Below are positions 56,669 through 64,000 of a DNA stretch of 64,000 nucleotides, piece after piece. The DNA is from Kribbella caucasensis. GTDB taxonomy: Bacteria; Actinomycetota; Actinomycetes; Propionibacteriales; Kribbellaceae. The notes under the pieces are model-generated. The model ran no database searches. It saw only the letters and a list, made by a program, of their open reading frames with translations, and was not told the DNA's origin. Position 1 is the first letter of the stretch; each line of letters opens with the position of its first letter. The stretch spans positions 1-64,000 of the forward strand of contig NZ_SNWQ01000030.1 in NCBI RefSeq assembly GCF_004361855.1, written 5' to 3'. The translations under genes were made by a program, and so were the position numbers.

Positions 56669-58435
56669 ATGTCGCTGCGTCTTGTTCCGTTCGCCGACCC
56701 TGGTGTGCCAGACACCCGGTCCGGTCTCCGACTCATCCTCTGGCTCGAGCACCAGCAGCTGCGCGGTCAGGCCGCCGCGGTGGGCTGGGGCCTGTTGTAC
56801 TTCGGCGGTATCGCGGCCGCCCCGGTCGCGGTCGGCCTCGCCGTCCAGGCCGCGATCGACAAGTCCTGGCCCAAGCTGATCCTGGCCGGTCTGCTGCTGC
56901 TCGTGTTCGGCGCCGTCAAGGCCGGCTCGGACGCCTTCTTCCACCGCGCGGTGGTGACCAACTGGATCGGTACCGCCTCCCGGCTGCAGCAGTTGCTGTT
57001 CCGCAAGGCCGCCGAGCTCGGTTCGCTGCTGACCCGGCGGATCGCCGCCGGTGAGGTGGTCGCGGTGAGCAGCGGTGACGTCGAGAAGATCGGCTGGTTC
57101 GTCGAGGTGCTCGGCCGGTTCACCGCCGCGCTGCTGACCTGCTTCGCCGTCGTCATCGGACTGCTCTTCTACGAACCGCAGCTCGGCCTGGTGGTCGCGA
57201 TCGCCGTACCGATCCTGGCCTTCTCGATCGTGCCGCTGATGGGTCCGGCCGAGCGCCGCGCGGATGCCCAGCGGGCCAAGGGCGGCCGGGCGACCGAGCT
57301 CGCCGCCGACACAGTCGCTGGTTTGCGCGTACTGCGTGGCATCGGTGGCGAGCAGTTGTTCCTGGACCGGTATCGCGCGGCCTCGCAGGAGTACAGGGCG
57401 AGCGCGGTCCGCAGTGCGCGGATGTGGTCGATGATCGCCGCGTTGCAGGTGCTGCTGTTCGGGCTGTTCCTGGTCGTCATCGTGTGGTTCGGTGTCCGGC
57501 TTGTGCTGGCCAACCGGATCAGCGTCGGCGAGCTGGTCACGACGTACGGCTTCATCACCTTCATGCTGGTGCCGCTGCACACGTTCGAGGAGACGGCGAG
57601 CGCGTTCATCTTCTCGAAGGTGTCCGCGCGGCGGGCAGCCCGGGTGCTGTCCCTGCGGCGGACCAACGAGTCGATGGGCAAGGACGAGGCCCAGCTGCCG
57701 TCGGGCGACCTGGTCGACCCGGTGTCGGGTCTGGTCGCGCCCGCGGGTCTGCTGACAGCCGTGGTGTGCGGCGACCCGGATGCGGGTGGTGTCCTGGCCG
57801 ATCGTCTCGGCGGCCACAGCCCGGAGGCGGAGCCCGGTCAGGCGTCGGTGCTGCTGGACGGCGTCGAACTGGACGGCCTTCCGCTGGAGTCGGCACGGAC
57901 CGTTGCATTGGTGCAGGACAAGGACCCGGTGCTGCTGTCCGGGACGGTGCGCGACCTGTTCGACGTACCGGGCAGTGGGGCTGTGTCGCCGGAGGCTGCG
58001 CTGGATGCAGCACAGTGCGCGGACATCCTCGACGTACTGCGTCAGACGCTGCCGGCCGGTGCGTCCGACCCGATGCAGGCCGTGCTGACTGAGCGCGGGC
58101 GGTCCCTGTCGGGTGGACAGCGTCAGCGGGTCGCCCTAGCTCGCTCTCTGTACGTGGACCCGACCGTGCTGGTGCTGGACGAGCCCACCAGTGCGGTGGA
58201 CGCGCACACCGAGGCGCGGGTCGCGGAGAGTCTGCGGTTGCTCCGGTCCGGCCGGACGACAGTGGTCTTCACGTCGAGTCCGTTGATGCTCGATCGCGCG
58301 GACCGGGTGGTGTTCGTTCCGGACGGCCGGGTCGATGCCGTCGGCACCCATCGCGAACTGCTGCACAACAACCCGAAGTACCGCGCTGTGGTCACCCGTG
58401 AAGAAGAGCCCACCCTCGAGGAGGAGACGGCGTGA
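56669..58435 (+). CDS. ABC exporter half with degenerate Walker A
   Basis: A 588-residue ABC half-transporter: six helices in residues 25-320 and an ATPase domain from about 340. Signature LSGGQRQRVA at 480-489 and Walker B LVLDEPTSAVD near 501-511 are intact. The P-loop is CGDPDAGGV (367-375), without the GKS lysine, and the H-loop His is replaced (VVFTSSP). It must pair with the next gene, whose defects are complementary. ATG 56669 chosen; an upstream in-frame region lacks homology. Multidrug, peptide or siderophore export is possible. Confidence 0.87.
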   Translation: MSLRLVPFADPGVPDTRSGLRLILWLEHQQLRGQAAAVGWGLLYFGGIAAAPVAVGLAVQAAIDKSWPKLILAGLLLLVFGAVKAGSDAFFHRAVVTNWIGTASRLQQLLFRKAAELGSLLTRRIAAGEVVAVSSGDVEKIGWFVEVLGRFTAALLTCFAVVIGLLFYEPQLGLVVAIAVPILAFSIVPLMGPAERRADAQRAKGGRATELAADTVAGLRVLRGIGGEQLFLDRYRAASQEYRASAVRSARMWSMIAALQVLLFGLFLVVIVWFGVRLVLANRISVGELVTTYGFITFMLVPLHTFEETASAFIFSKVSARRAARVLSLRRTNESMGKDEAQLPSGDLVDPVSGLVAPAGLLTAVVCGDPDAGGVLADRLGGHSPEAEPGQASVLLDGVELDGLPLESARTVALVQDKDPVLLSGTVRDLFDVPGSGAVSPEAALDAAQCADILDVLRQTLPAGASDPMQAVLTERGRSLSGGQRQRVALARSLYVDPTVLVLDEPTSAVDAHTEARVAESLRLLRSGRTTVVFTSSPLMLDRADRVVFVPDGRVDAVGTHRELLHNNPKYRAVVTREEEPTLEEETA

Positions 58436-60204
58436 AGCGCCCCGAGTTCGATCCGGCGGCCCCGCAGGAGGTTGCTCGCCTGCCAGTGGCGGGCAGCACG
58501 ACCGTGCGGGCGTACTTGAGGTCCCTGTTCCGCAGACATCGCCGTGCCTTCTTCTGGTTGACCTTGGTGAACGCGGTGGCGGCACTGAGCGGCATGGTCG
58601 GGCCCTGGTTGCTCGGCAACGTCGTGGAGAAGCTGTCACTCGGTGAGCGGGACGTGGACCTGCCCTACGTGGTTCTCGGCTTCGCGTGTGCGCTGGCCGT
58701 GCAGACGGTGTTCGTCCGGCTCACCCGGCTCCGCGGCGCGGTGCTGGGCGAGGAGATGCTCGCGGACCTGCGCGAGGACTTCCTGGTCCGGTCGGTCGCG
58801 CTGCCGCCGGGTGTGCTGGAGCGGGCCGGGACGGGCGACCTGCTGTCCCGGATCACCACCGACATCGACCGTCTGTCGCACGCGATGCGGGACGCGGTGC
58901 CGCAGCTGACCATCGCGGTGATCTGGGCCGCGTTGCTGATCAGCGCGCTGATCGTGACCGCGCCCGAGCTGGCGATCGCGGTGGTCATCGCGGCGCCGAT
59001 CCTGATCATCGGCGGCCGGTGGTACTTCCGCCGCGCCCCTGCGGCGTATCGGTCGGAGGCGGCGGGATACGCGGCAGTCGCGTCGGCGCTGGCCGAGACC
59101 GTCGACGCCGGCCGGACGGTCGAGTCGCACCGGCTCGGCGACCGCCGGATCCGGCTTGGCGACACCCGGATCGGCCAGTGGGTCGGCTGGGAGCGGTACA
59201 CGCTGTACCTGCGGATGGTCCTGTTCCCGGTGATCAACATGACCCACACGGTCGCGCTGGCCGCGGTCCTGGTGATCGGCGGCGGCTTCGCCATCCAGGG
59301 CTGGCTCACGGTCGGCGCGTTGACCACCGGCGCGCTCTACATCCAGATGCTGGTGGAGCCCGTCAACATGATGATCCGCTGGTACGACGAGCTGCAGGTG
59401 GCCCAGGTCTCGCTGGCCCGGCTGGTCGGGGTTCGCGAGGTCGAGGAGGCCGCGAGCGGTGAGGAGAACGAGCCCGAGGGCCGGACCGTGCTCGCCGAGG
59501 AGGTCCGGTTCGGTTACCTGGAAGGCCGCGACGTCCTGCACGGCGTGACGTTGACGGTCGAGGCGGGTGCACGAGTGGCGCTCGTCGGACCGTCGGGTGC
59601 GGGCAAGTCGACCCTCGGCCGGTTGCTGGCCGGGATCTACTCGCCACGCATGGGCGACATCACGTTGGGCGGTGCCGCGCTGGACAAGATGTCGGCCGAG
59701 CAGGTCCGAAGCCACGTCGCTCTGGTGAACCAGGAGCACCACGTGTTCGTCGGTAGTGTGCGGGACAACCTGCGACTGGCTCGACCGAGTGCGGCCGACG
59801 CCGAGTTGTGGGCGGCGCTGCGATCGGTGGACGCCCACGCGTGGGTGGCTGGGTTCGAGCACGGGCTGGACACCGAGGTCGGCTCGGGCGGGGTGTCGTT
59901 GACTCCGGCTCAGGCGCAGCAGGTTGCGCTGGCCCGGTTGGTGCTGGCCGACCCGCACACGCTGGTGCTGGACGAGGCGACTTCGCTGATGGATCCGCGA
60001 GCCGCGCGGCATCTGGAGCGCTCGTTGGCCGGCGTACTGGAAGGGCGCACGGTGGTCGCGATCGCGCACCGGTTGCACACGGCGCATGACGCGGACGTGA
60101 TCGCCGTCGTCGAGGACGGGCGCATCGTGGAGCTCGGTGGGCACGACGAGCTCGTCGATGCGCAGGGTGCGTATGCCGCGCTCTGGCGTTCCTGGCACGG
60201 CTGA
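58432..60204 (+). CDS. ABC exporter half with degenerate signature
   Basis: A 590-residue partner half-transporter: six helices in residues 38-320 and an ATPase domain from about 350. Walker A GPSGAGKST at 386-394, Walker B LVLDEATSLMD near 511-521 and H-loop VVAIAHRL are intact. The signature is SLTPAQAQQ (489-497) instead of LSGGQxQ. Joined to the first half by GTGA overlap. Together they form one canonical ATP site (this Walker A with the partner LSGGQ) and one dead site. Confidence 0.88.
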   Translation: MKRPEFDPAAPQEVARLPVAGSTTVRAYLRSLFRRHRRAFFWLTLVNAVAALSGMVGPWLLGNVVEKLSLGERDVDLPYVVLGFACALAVQTVFVRLTRLRGAVLGEEMLADLREDFLVRSVALPPGVLERAGTGDLLSRITTDIDRLSHAMRDAVPQLTIAVIWAALLISALIVTAPELAIAVVIAAPILIIGGRWYFRRAPAAYRSEAAGYAAVASALAETVDAGRTVESHRLGDRRIRLGDTRIGQWVGWERYTLYLRMVLFPVINMTHTVALAAVLVIGGGFAIQGWLTVGALTTGALYIQMLVEPVNMMIRWYDELQVAQVSLARLVGVREVEEAASGEENEPEGRTVLAEEVRFGYLEGRDVLHGVTLTVEAGARVALVGPSGAGKSTLGRLLAGIYSPRMGDITLGGAALDKMSAEQVRSHVALVNQEHHVFVGSVRDNLRLARPSAADAELWAALRSVDAHAWVAGFEHGLDTEVGSGGVSLTPAQAQQVALARLVLADPHTLVLDEATSLMDPRAARHLERSLAGVLEGRTVVAIAHRLHTAHDADVIAVVEDGRIVELGGHDELVDAQGAYAALWRSWHG

Positions 60205-60234
60205 TCACTGGTAGTCGTGGGTAGGGTCGGCAGC

Positions 60235-62019
60235 ATGCTTCAGACGTTGCTGGCCCTACCCTCGCTGGTTGCCTTCGACATCGACGGCGAAGGGCGATTG
60301 CTGCTCGGGTACGACGGCAGCGGCGTCCGGCAGGTCCACGAAATCGGGGCGGACGGTTCGTGGCGGACGCTGACCGCGTTGGACGAGCGGGTGGTGAACG
60401 CCAAGTACGTTCCCGGCAGCCGCGAGGTCATCGTCGAGCACGACACCGGCGGCGACGAACGCGGCCAGCTCTCGATCCTCGACCTCGACGGGGATGTGCC
60501 CGAGCTCAAGCCGCTCGTTCACGACCCGGCGTACTTCCACCACCTGATCGCGGCCCGCCCCGGCCGGGTCCTGTTCACCACGAACCGCCGCAACGAGATC
60601 GACTTCGGCCTGATCGCACTCGACCTCGGCAGCGGTCTCGAAACCGTTCTGTACGACGGTGGCGGCTACCTGATCGACGTCGTCCCCTCGCCCGACGATC
60701 GTTGGGTCCTGATCACCCGTGCCGGTGGTCCGGCCAACTCCCAGCAGGCCATGCTGGTCGAGACCGCGACCGGCCGGATCACCGAGATCACGTCCTTCGA
60801 CGATCAGGTCTGTCTCGGAGCATCCTCCTGGTTGCCGGACTCCACCGGGCTGCTGCTGTCGGGCGATTTCGACCGGGATCGGCTCGCCGTCTTCCGCTAT
60901 GACCTCGCTACCGCTGCGTTGACCTCGGTGGTCGCCGACGACGCACGCGATCTGACCGGTTGGGCCAGTCCCGAAGGCGATCACCTGTTGGTCGGCGCCA
61001 ACGAGGACGGTGCCGTCACCCTCGCTCTGCACCACCTCGACGGCCGGCCAATCGCCCCGATCGAGCTGCCGCCGGGTGGATGCGGCGCGATCCTCGTCGA
61101 CAGCAACCCGGTGTGGTCCGAAGACGGGAACCACGTCGTCATCACGTACAGCAGCCCGGTCGAACCGCAGTACGTGATCCGGTACGCCGTGGTAGGCGGC
61201 GACACGTTCGCAGTACGGGCGCCGGATGCACCTTCATTGCCTGCGGGGCTGGAGCATCCGACGACTCACCGGGTGCCGTCGTTCGATGGGGAACCGGTGC
61301 CGCTGTTCCTGTATCGCCCGGTCGACGGTGGAGACGGTTCGGCCGTCGTGCTGGTGCACGGTGGACCCGAGTGGCAAGCCAGCCGGATCTGGAACCCGTT
61401 GATCGCCGGCCTGGTCGAGCAGGGGCACACCGTGCTCGTGCCGAACGTCCGCGGCTCTTCGGGCTACGGCAAGCGCTGGTACTCGCTGGACGACCGGGAC
61501 CTACGACTCGACTCGGTGCGGGATCTGGCCGCGATCCACGCGTGGCTGCCGACGATCGGGCTGGACCAGGATCGCGTCGCGCTGTGGGGCGGCTCGTACG
61601 GCGGGTACATGGTGCTCGCGGGTCTGGCGTTCCAGCCGAAACTGTGGACGGCCGGAGTGGACATCGTCGGGATCGCGTCGCTGGTCACGTTCCTGGAGAA
61701 CACGTCGGCGTATCGGCGGGTGATGCGCGAACGGGAGTACGGCTTCCTGGCCACGGATCGCGAGTTCCTGGAGCTGGCGAGTCCGCTGAACCAGGTGGAC
61801 GCGATCGAGGCGCCGTTGTTCGTCATCCATGGCGCGAACGATCCGCGGGTGCCGTTGTCGGAGGCTTCGCAGATCACGGACGCACTAGCCCGGCGAGGGG
61901 TGATCTGTCAGTTGCTTGTGTATCCGGACGAAGGGCACGGGCTCGCCAAACGGAAGAACCGGCTGGACGCGTACCCGCAAGCCTTCGCCTTCTTGAAGGA
62001 CCAATTAGCTCAGCGGTGA
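60235..62019 (+). CDS. S9 family prolyl-oligopeptidase-like serine peptidase
   Basis: A 594-residue protein. A beta-propeller-like N-terminal part (1-350) precedes the alpha/beta-hydrolase peptidase domain. The catalytic triad is visible: Ser454 in WGGSYGGY, Asp536 in GANDPRVP and His568 in DEGHGL. No signal peptide, so cytoplasmic; acylaminoacyl- or oligopeptidase activity is likely. ATG 60235 lies 7 nt after TAGGGT (60222-60227), indicating leaderless mRNA. Its 3' end overlaps the convergent LD-carboxypeptidase gene by 15 bp. Confidence 0.9.
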   Translation: MLQTLLALPSLVAFDIDGEGRLLLGYDGSGVRQVHEIGADGSWRTLTALDERVVNAKYVPGSREVIVEHDTGGDERGQLSILDLDGDVPELKPLVHDPAYFHHLIAARPGRVLFTTNRRNEIDFGLIALDLGSGLETVLYDGGGYLIDVVPSPDDRWVLITRAGGPANSQQAMLVETATGRITEITSFDDQVCLGASSWLPDSTGLLLSGDFDRDRLAVFRYDLATAALTSVVADDARDLTGWASPEGDHLLVGANEDGAVTLALHHLDGRPIAPIELPPGGCGAILVDSNPVWSEDGNHVVITYSSPVEPQYVIRYAVVGGDTFAVRAPDAPSLPAGLEHPTTHRVPSFDGEPVPLFLYRPVDGGDGSAVVLVHGGPEWQASRIWNPLIAGLVEQGHTVLVPNVRGSSGYGKRWYSLDDRDLRLDSVRDLAAIHAWLPTIGLDQDRVALWGGSYGGYMVLAGLAFQPKLWTAGVDIVGIASLVTFLENTSAYRRVMREREYGFLATDREFLELASPLNQVDAIEAPLFVIHGANDPRVPLSEASQITDALARRGVICQLLVYPDEGHGLAKRKNRLDAYPQAFAFLKDQLAQR

Positions 62020-62922
62020 CATCAGTGGGGTGAGCGTTCCGGCGGTCGCGTCCAGGCGGACGGGGAGGCCGAGCGGGACGGCGAGGTTGGTGTCCTCATG
62101 ACCGATCGCGGCGCTCTCGACCATCGGTACACCGAGTGGCTCGAGTCGTTCGTGCATGACGTCGGCGACGAGCCCCTGGTCGTCGCTATCGCTGAAGTCG
62201 CCGATCACGATCCCGGTCACCTCCTCGAACCACCCGGCGCGCAGCAACTGGGTGAGCAGGCGGTCGACGCGGTACCCGTCCTCGGTGATGTCTTCCAGCA
62301 CGACGATTCCACTCGGGCGCGCGAAGGTCGGCGTACCGAGACTGGCTGCGAGGAGGGCCAGGTTTCCGCCGAGCAGGCGACCCTCCGCGGTACCGGGGAT
62401 CACTGTGCGGGCGCCGTTCGGGGCCAGGAGGTCGGTCACGGTTTCCGGCTCGAAGAGGAGGGCGCGGAGGCGGTCGCGTCCCGTCTCGTCGCCGAGCTGT
62501 TCGACCGCGGCCGCCATCGGACCGTGGATGGTGACCAGCCCGCGAGCGTTGAGGCCCTCGTGCAGCGCGGTGATGTCGCTGAAGCCGACGAACACCTTCT
62601 CCACGGCGGCCAACTCGTCGAGGTCCAGCAAGGGCAGCATCCGCTGGACGCCGTACCCACCGCGTCCGCAGAAGACCGCGGCGAACCCCGGATCGAGCCA
62701 CGCCTTCTGGAAGTCGGCCGCTCGGGCCTCGTCGCCGCCGGCCAGATACGTGAGCTGCTCGTGCCGGGCCAGTGCCGACGGCATCACCTCGACCTCGAGC
62801 CCCCACTCGACCAGGTACTTCGTCCCCGCCTCCAGCCGCTCCGCCTTCAACGGCCCCGCCGGCGCCACCACCGCAACCCGATCACCCGGCTGAAGCCGCC
62901 CCGGTCTCCTCACATCAGTCAC
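62005..62922 (-). CDS. LD-carboxypeptidase (S66 family)
   Basis: A 305-residue S66 serine peptidase (LdcA/microcin C7 MccF type). RLQPGDRVAVVAPAGPL at 9-25, FCGRGGYGVQRML at 84-96, nucleophile Ser115 in VGFSDITALH, HGPM at 133-136 and a C-terminal AIGHEDTNLAVPLG with the catalytic His. Cleaves the L,D bond of murein tetrapeptides in recycling, or detoxifies microcin-like nucleotidyl peptides. No signal peptide, so cytoplasmic. Confidence 0.9.
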   Translation of the reverse strand: MTDVRRPGRLQPGDRVAVVAPAGPLKAERLEAGTKYLVEWGLEVEVMPSALARHEQLTYLAGGDEARAADFQKAWLDPGFAAVFCGRGGYGVQRMLPLLDLDELAAVEKVFVGFSDITALHEGLNARGLVTIHGPMAAAVEQLGDETGRDRLRALLFEPETVTDLLAPNGARTVIPGTAEGRLLGGNLALLAASLGTPTFARPSGIVVLEDITEDGYRVDRLLTQLLRAGWFEEVTGIVIGDFSDSDDQGLVADVMHERLEPLGVPMVESAAIGHEDTNLAVPLGLPVRLDATAGTLTPLMSPLS

Positions 62923-62950
62923 GACCCGACGCTATCCTGCCGCCGTCGCA

Positions 62951-63589
62951 TCAGACCTGTTTGTCCAGTTGCAGGGGTGGCATCTGCCAGCCTCGGGCCA
63001 GGGACGACTCGTACGCCGGGGTGCCGCCGGCGAAGTACTCGGTGAACTTCATGATCAGGGGATCCCAGCGGAGTGGATCGATGTACCGCTCGTTCGCCAT
63101 CAGCAGGTCCTCGCGGACGTGGACGCGGTGGATCGTCATCTCCAGGGCGCGCAGGTTGGAGCCGGGTTCGCCGATCGGGTGGATCGCCTCGATCCGGCCT
63201 TCGAGGTTGATCGGGCTCTCGTGCACCAGGTCGACCTCGACGAGCTCGGCCGGGGTACGGGTGAGGCCGGCCGCGGCGAACTTGTCGGGTTCGTAGCGGT
63301 AGCCGCGGGCCCATTTGGCGTCGGACATCTCGCGCGATCCGGTGAGCAGGGCGATCCGGTCGAGGGCGGCGACCATGTCCGGGTCGACCAGGTTGAGAAC
63401 GCAGTCGGGGCGCTCGGTGAGGTTCCTGACCGTCTGCGAGCCGGCGCTCATCCCGAGCATGGCGGTGTAGCCGAGCCACCAGGCGGACGACATCGGTCCG
63501 AGGTTCGTGGTGCCGTCCGGGTTGCGGGAGCTGATCAGCACGACCGGGGTGCCGAAGTACAGGACCTTGGGTTCGACGATTCGCTTCAT
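62951..63589 (-). CDS. flavin reductase-like FMN-binding protein
   Basis: A 213-residue protein of the flavin-reductase-like split-barrel family. LYFGTPVVLISSRNPDGTTNLGPMSSAWWLG in part near 11-41 and CVLNLVDPDMVAALDRIA near 64-81 are typical of the DUF447/FMN-binding branch. ATG 63589 (MKRIVEPK) is chosen; the frame upstream is part of a hairpin region. Cofactor and partner unknown. Confidence 0.8.
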   Translation of the reverse strand: MKRIVEPKVLYFGTPVVLISSRNPDGTTNLGPMSSAWWLGYTAMLGMSAGSQTVRNLTERPDCVLNLVDPDMVAALDRIALLTGSREMSDAKWARGYRYEPDKFAAAGLTRTPAELVEVDLVHESPINLEGRIEAIHPIGEPGSNLRALEMTIHRVHVREDLLMANERYIDPLRWDPLIMKFTEYFAGGTPAYESSLARGWQMPPLQLDKQV

Positions 63590-63632
63590 GTGAATGGAAC
63601 GGTCGCCGGACTGAAGGTGTGAGGGCGGATCT

Positions 63633-63710
63633 CCAGCACTACACAACCGCCAGCGGCGACCCCCTCCCACGCTCAGGAGGTGGCCGCCGGCCGAGGTTGT
63701 GTAGTGCTGG
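63633..63710. terminator. long inverted repeat downstream of the partial gene
   Basis: CCAGCACTACACAACC (63633-63648) and GGTTGTGTAGTGCTGG (63695-63710) are perfect 16-bp inverted repeats. Inner GC-rich arms around 63651-63690 can also pair, giving a stem of nearly 80 nt. It follows the stop of the minus-strand partial gene and probably ends its transcript, though no T-tract is present. Confidence 0.6.
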
Positions 63711-63718
63711 CGGTCCGC

Positions 63719-64000
63719 CTACCAGTCGACTCGGATCGTGGTGCTCTTGCTGACGCCGTTGACGGTGACGCCGAGTTGGGCCGTGCCGGGGTGGAGCGCG
63801 GTGAGCTGGCCGGTGGCGGGGTCGAAGGCGGCGACGGCCCAGAACGGCGCCGTGTTCGCCGGGCCGATGTGGAGTAACGTCGAGCCCCACCAGTCGGCCG
63901 AGACCGGGAACGCGACCGGGACCCGCCGGGCATCCTGGACGACGGTCGCAGCGGCCGGGGCGGTGTCGCCGCGGCGGAGCGAGGTGGGTGCCGCGAGTTC
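63719..64000 (-). CDS. C-terminal fragment of an Ig-like-domain protein (runs off the edge)
   Basis: An open frame enters from the right edge and ends at a TAG (63721-63719), giving the last 93 residues. The C-terminal part, FWAVAAFDPATGQLTALHPG followed by TAQLGVTVNGVSKSTTIRVDW, has the look of a bacterial Ig-like (Big2-type) domain. Such domains often end secreted glycoside hydrolases or polysaccharide lyases in Actinobacteria, so a secreted enzyme is plausible. The start and catalytic part lie outside the window. Confidence 0.7.
   Translation of the reverse strand, partial: ELAAPTSLRRGDTAPAAATVVQDARRVPVAFPVSADWWGSTLLHIGPANTAPFWAVAAFDPATGQLTALHPGTAQLGVTVNGVSKSTTIRVDW

Noticed and set aside
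1..64000. Prophage, insertion sequence, integrase or restriction-modification/defence island
   Set aside because: No transposase, integrase, phage structural or restriction-modification motifs, no target-site duplications, and coding style is uniform apart from the gaps noted.

Overview
The window is uniformly high-GC DNA with GTG starts, many 4-bp ATGA/GTGA gene overlaps, apparently leaderless promoters, and actinobacterial marker genes: a bacterial proteasome activator (Bpa), a WhiB-type Fe-S regulator, a CGNR zinc-finger protein, a DUF5926/SEC-C protein and a DUF3152 protein. It is chromosomal DNA of an actinobacterium, probably of the Nocardioidaceae (Kribbella-like); the genus is an inference from gene content and style. 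I saw no insertion sequence, prophage, plasmid origin or CRISPR array.

Layout. 0-4.8 kb: tRNA-Ser(UGA), two MFS exporters, a peptidase E homologue, an orphan SOS box and a left-handed beta-helix protein. 4.8-7.6 kb: a minus-strand set of a sucrase/ferredoxin-like protein, a JmjC-type oxygenase and an Asp/Gly/Ala repeat peptide translationally coupled to the oxygenase; this is the best candidate for an undescribed peptide-modification system. 7.7-12.3 kb: aminotransferase, nitrilase-family amidase, MobA-like protein, APH-type kinase, quinone oxidoreductase. 12.4-18.2 kb: three regulators with visible operators (VOC/TetR pair, TetR, PadR) and a MacB/FtsX-type ABC exporter. 18.2-25.4 kb: CGNR protein, Bpa, two Cof-type HAD phosphatases around a WhiB-HTH fusion, serS, and a PAP2-diacylglycerol kinase fusion. 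25.4-32.4 kb: DUF4446, larB-larC, a cupin, two glycosyltransferases, arginine deiminase and a 6C-like small RNA.

32.4-40.3 kb: SEC-C protein, anti-sigma-type ATPase, glycerophosphodiesterase, then a sulfonate-type operon (flavin reductase, SsuA-C-B, LLM monooxygenase) preceded by a short ORF with the hallmarks of an actinobacterial cysteine-attenuation leader peptide. 40.4-45.2 kb: a sigma factor overlapping an O6-alkylguanine methyltransferase, hydrolase, methyltransferase, TetR/SDR pair and a conserved hypothetical. 45.2-50.1 kb: a redox and stress locus with a Rieske-TPP enzyme fusion, a flavodoxin-like protein, an ECF sigma factor, its zinc anti-sigma factor and a cation/proton antiporter; three promoters here share one TGTAAC-type motif. 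50.1-54.0 kb: a TPP-riboswitch-controlled CytX-type permease, a hydrolase and membrane protein pair, and a DUF3152 metzincin. 54.1-56.5 kb: an AAA+ ATPase divergent from a RelA/SpoT-domain protein, with a duplicated palindromic element between them. 56.6-64 kb: a heterodimeric ABC exporter with complementary degenerate motifs, an S9 peptidase, an LD-carboxypeptidase, a flavin-reductase-like protein and the C-terminus of a further protein running off the edge.

Functions follow from recognisable motifs; nothing was searched. Promoter, operator and sRNA calls are by eye.
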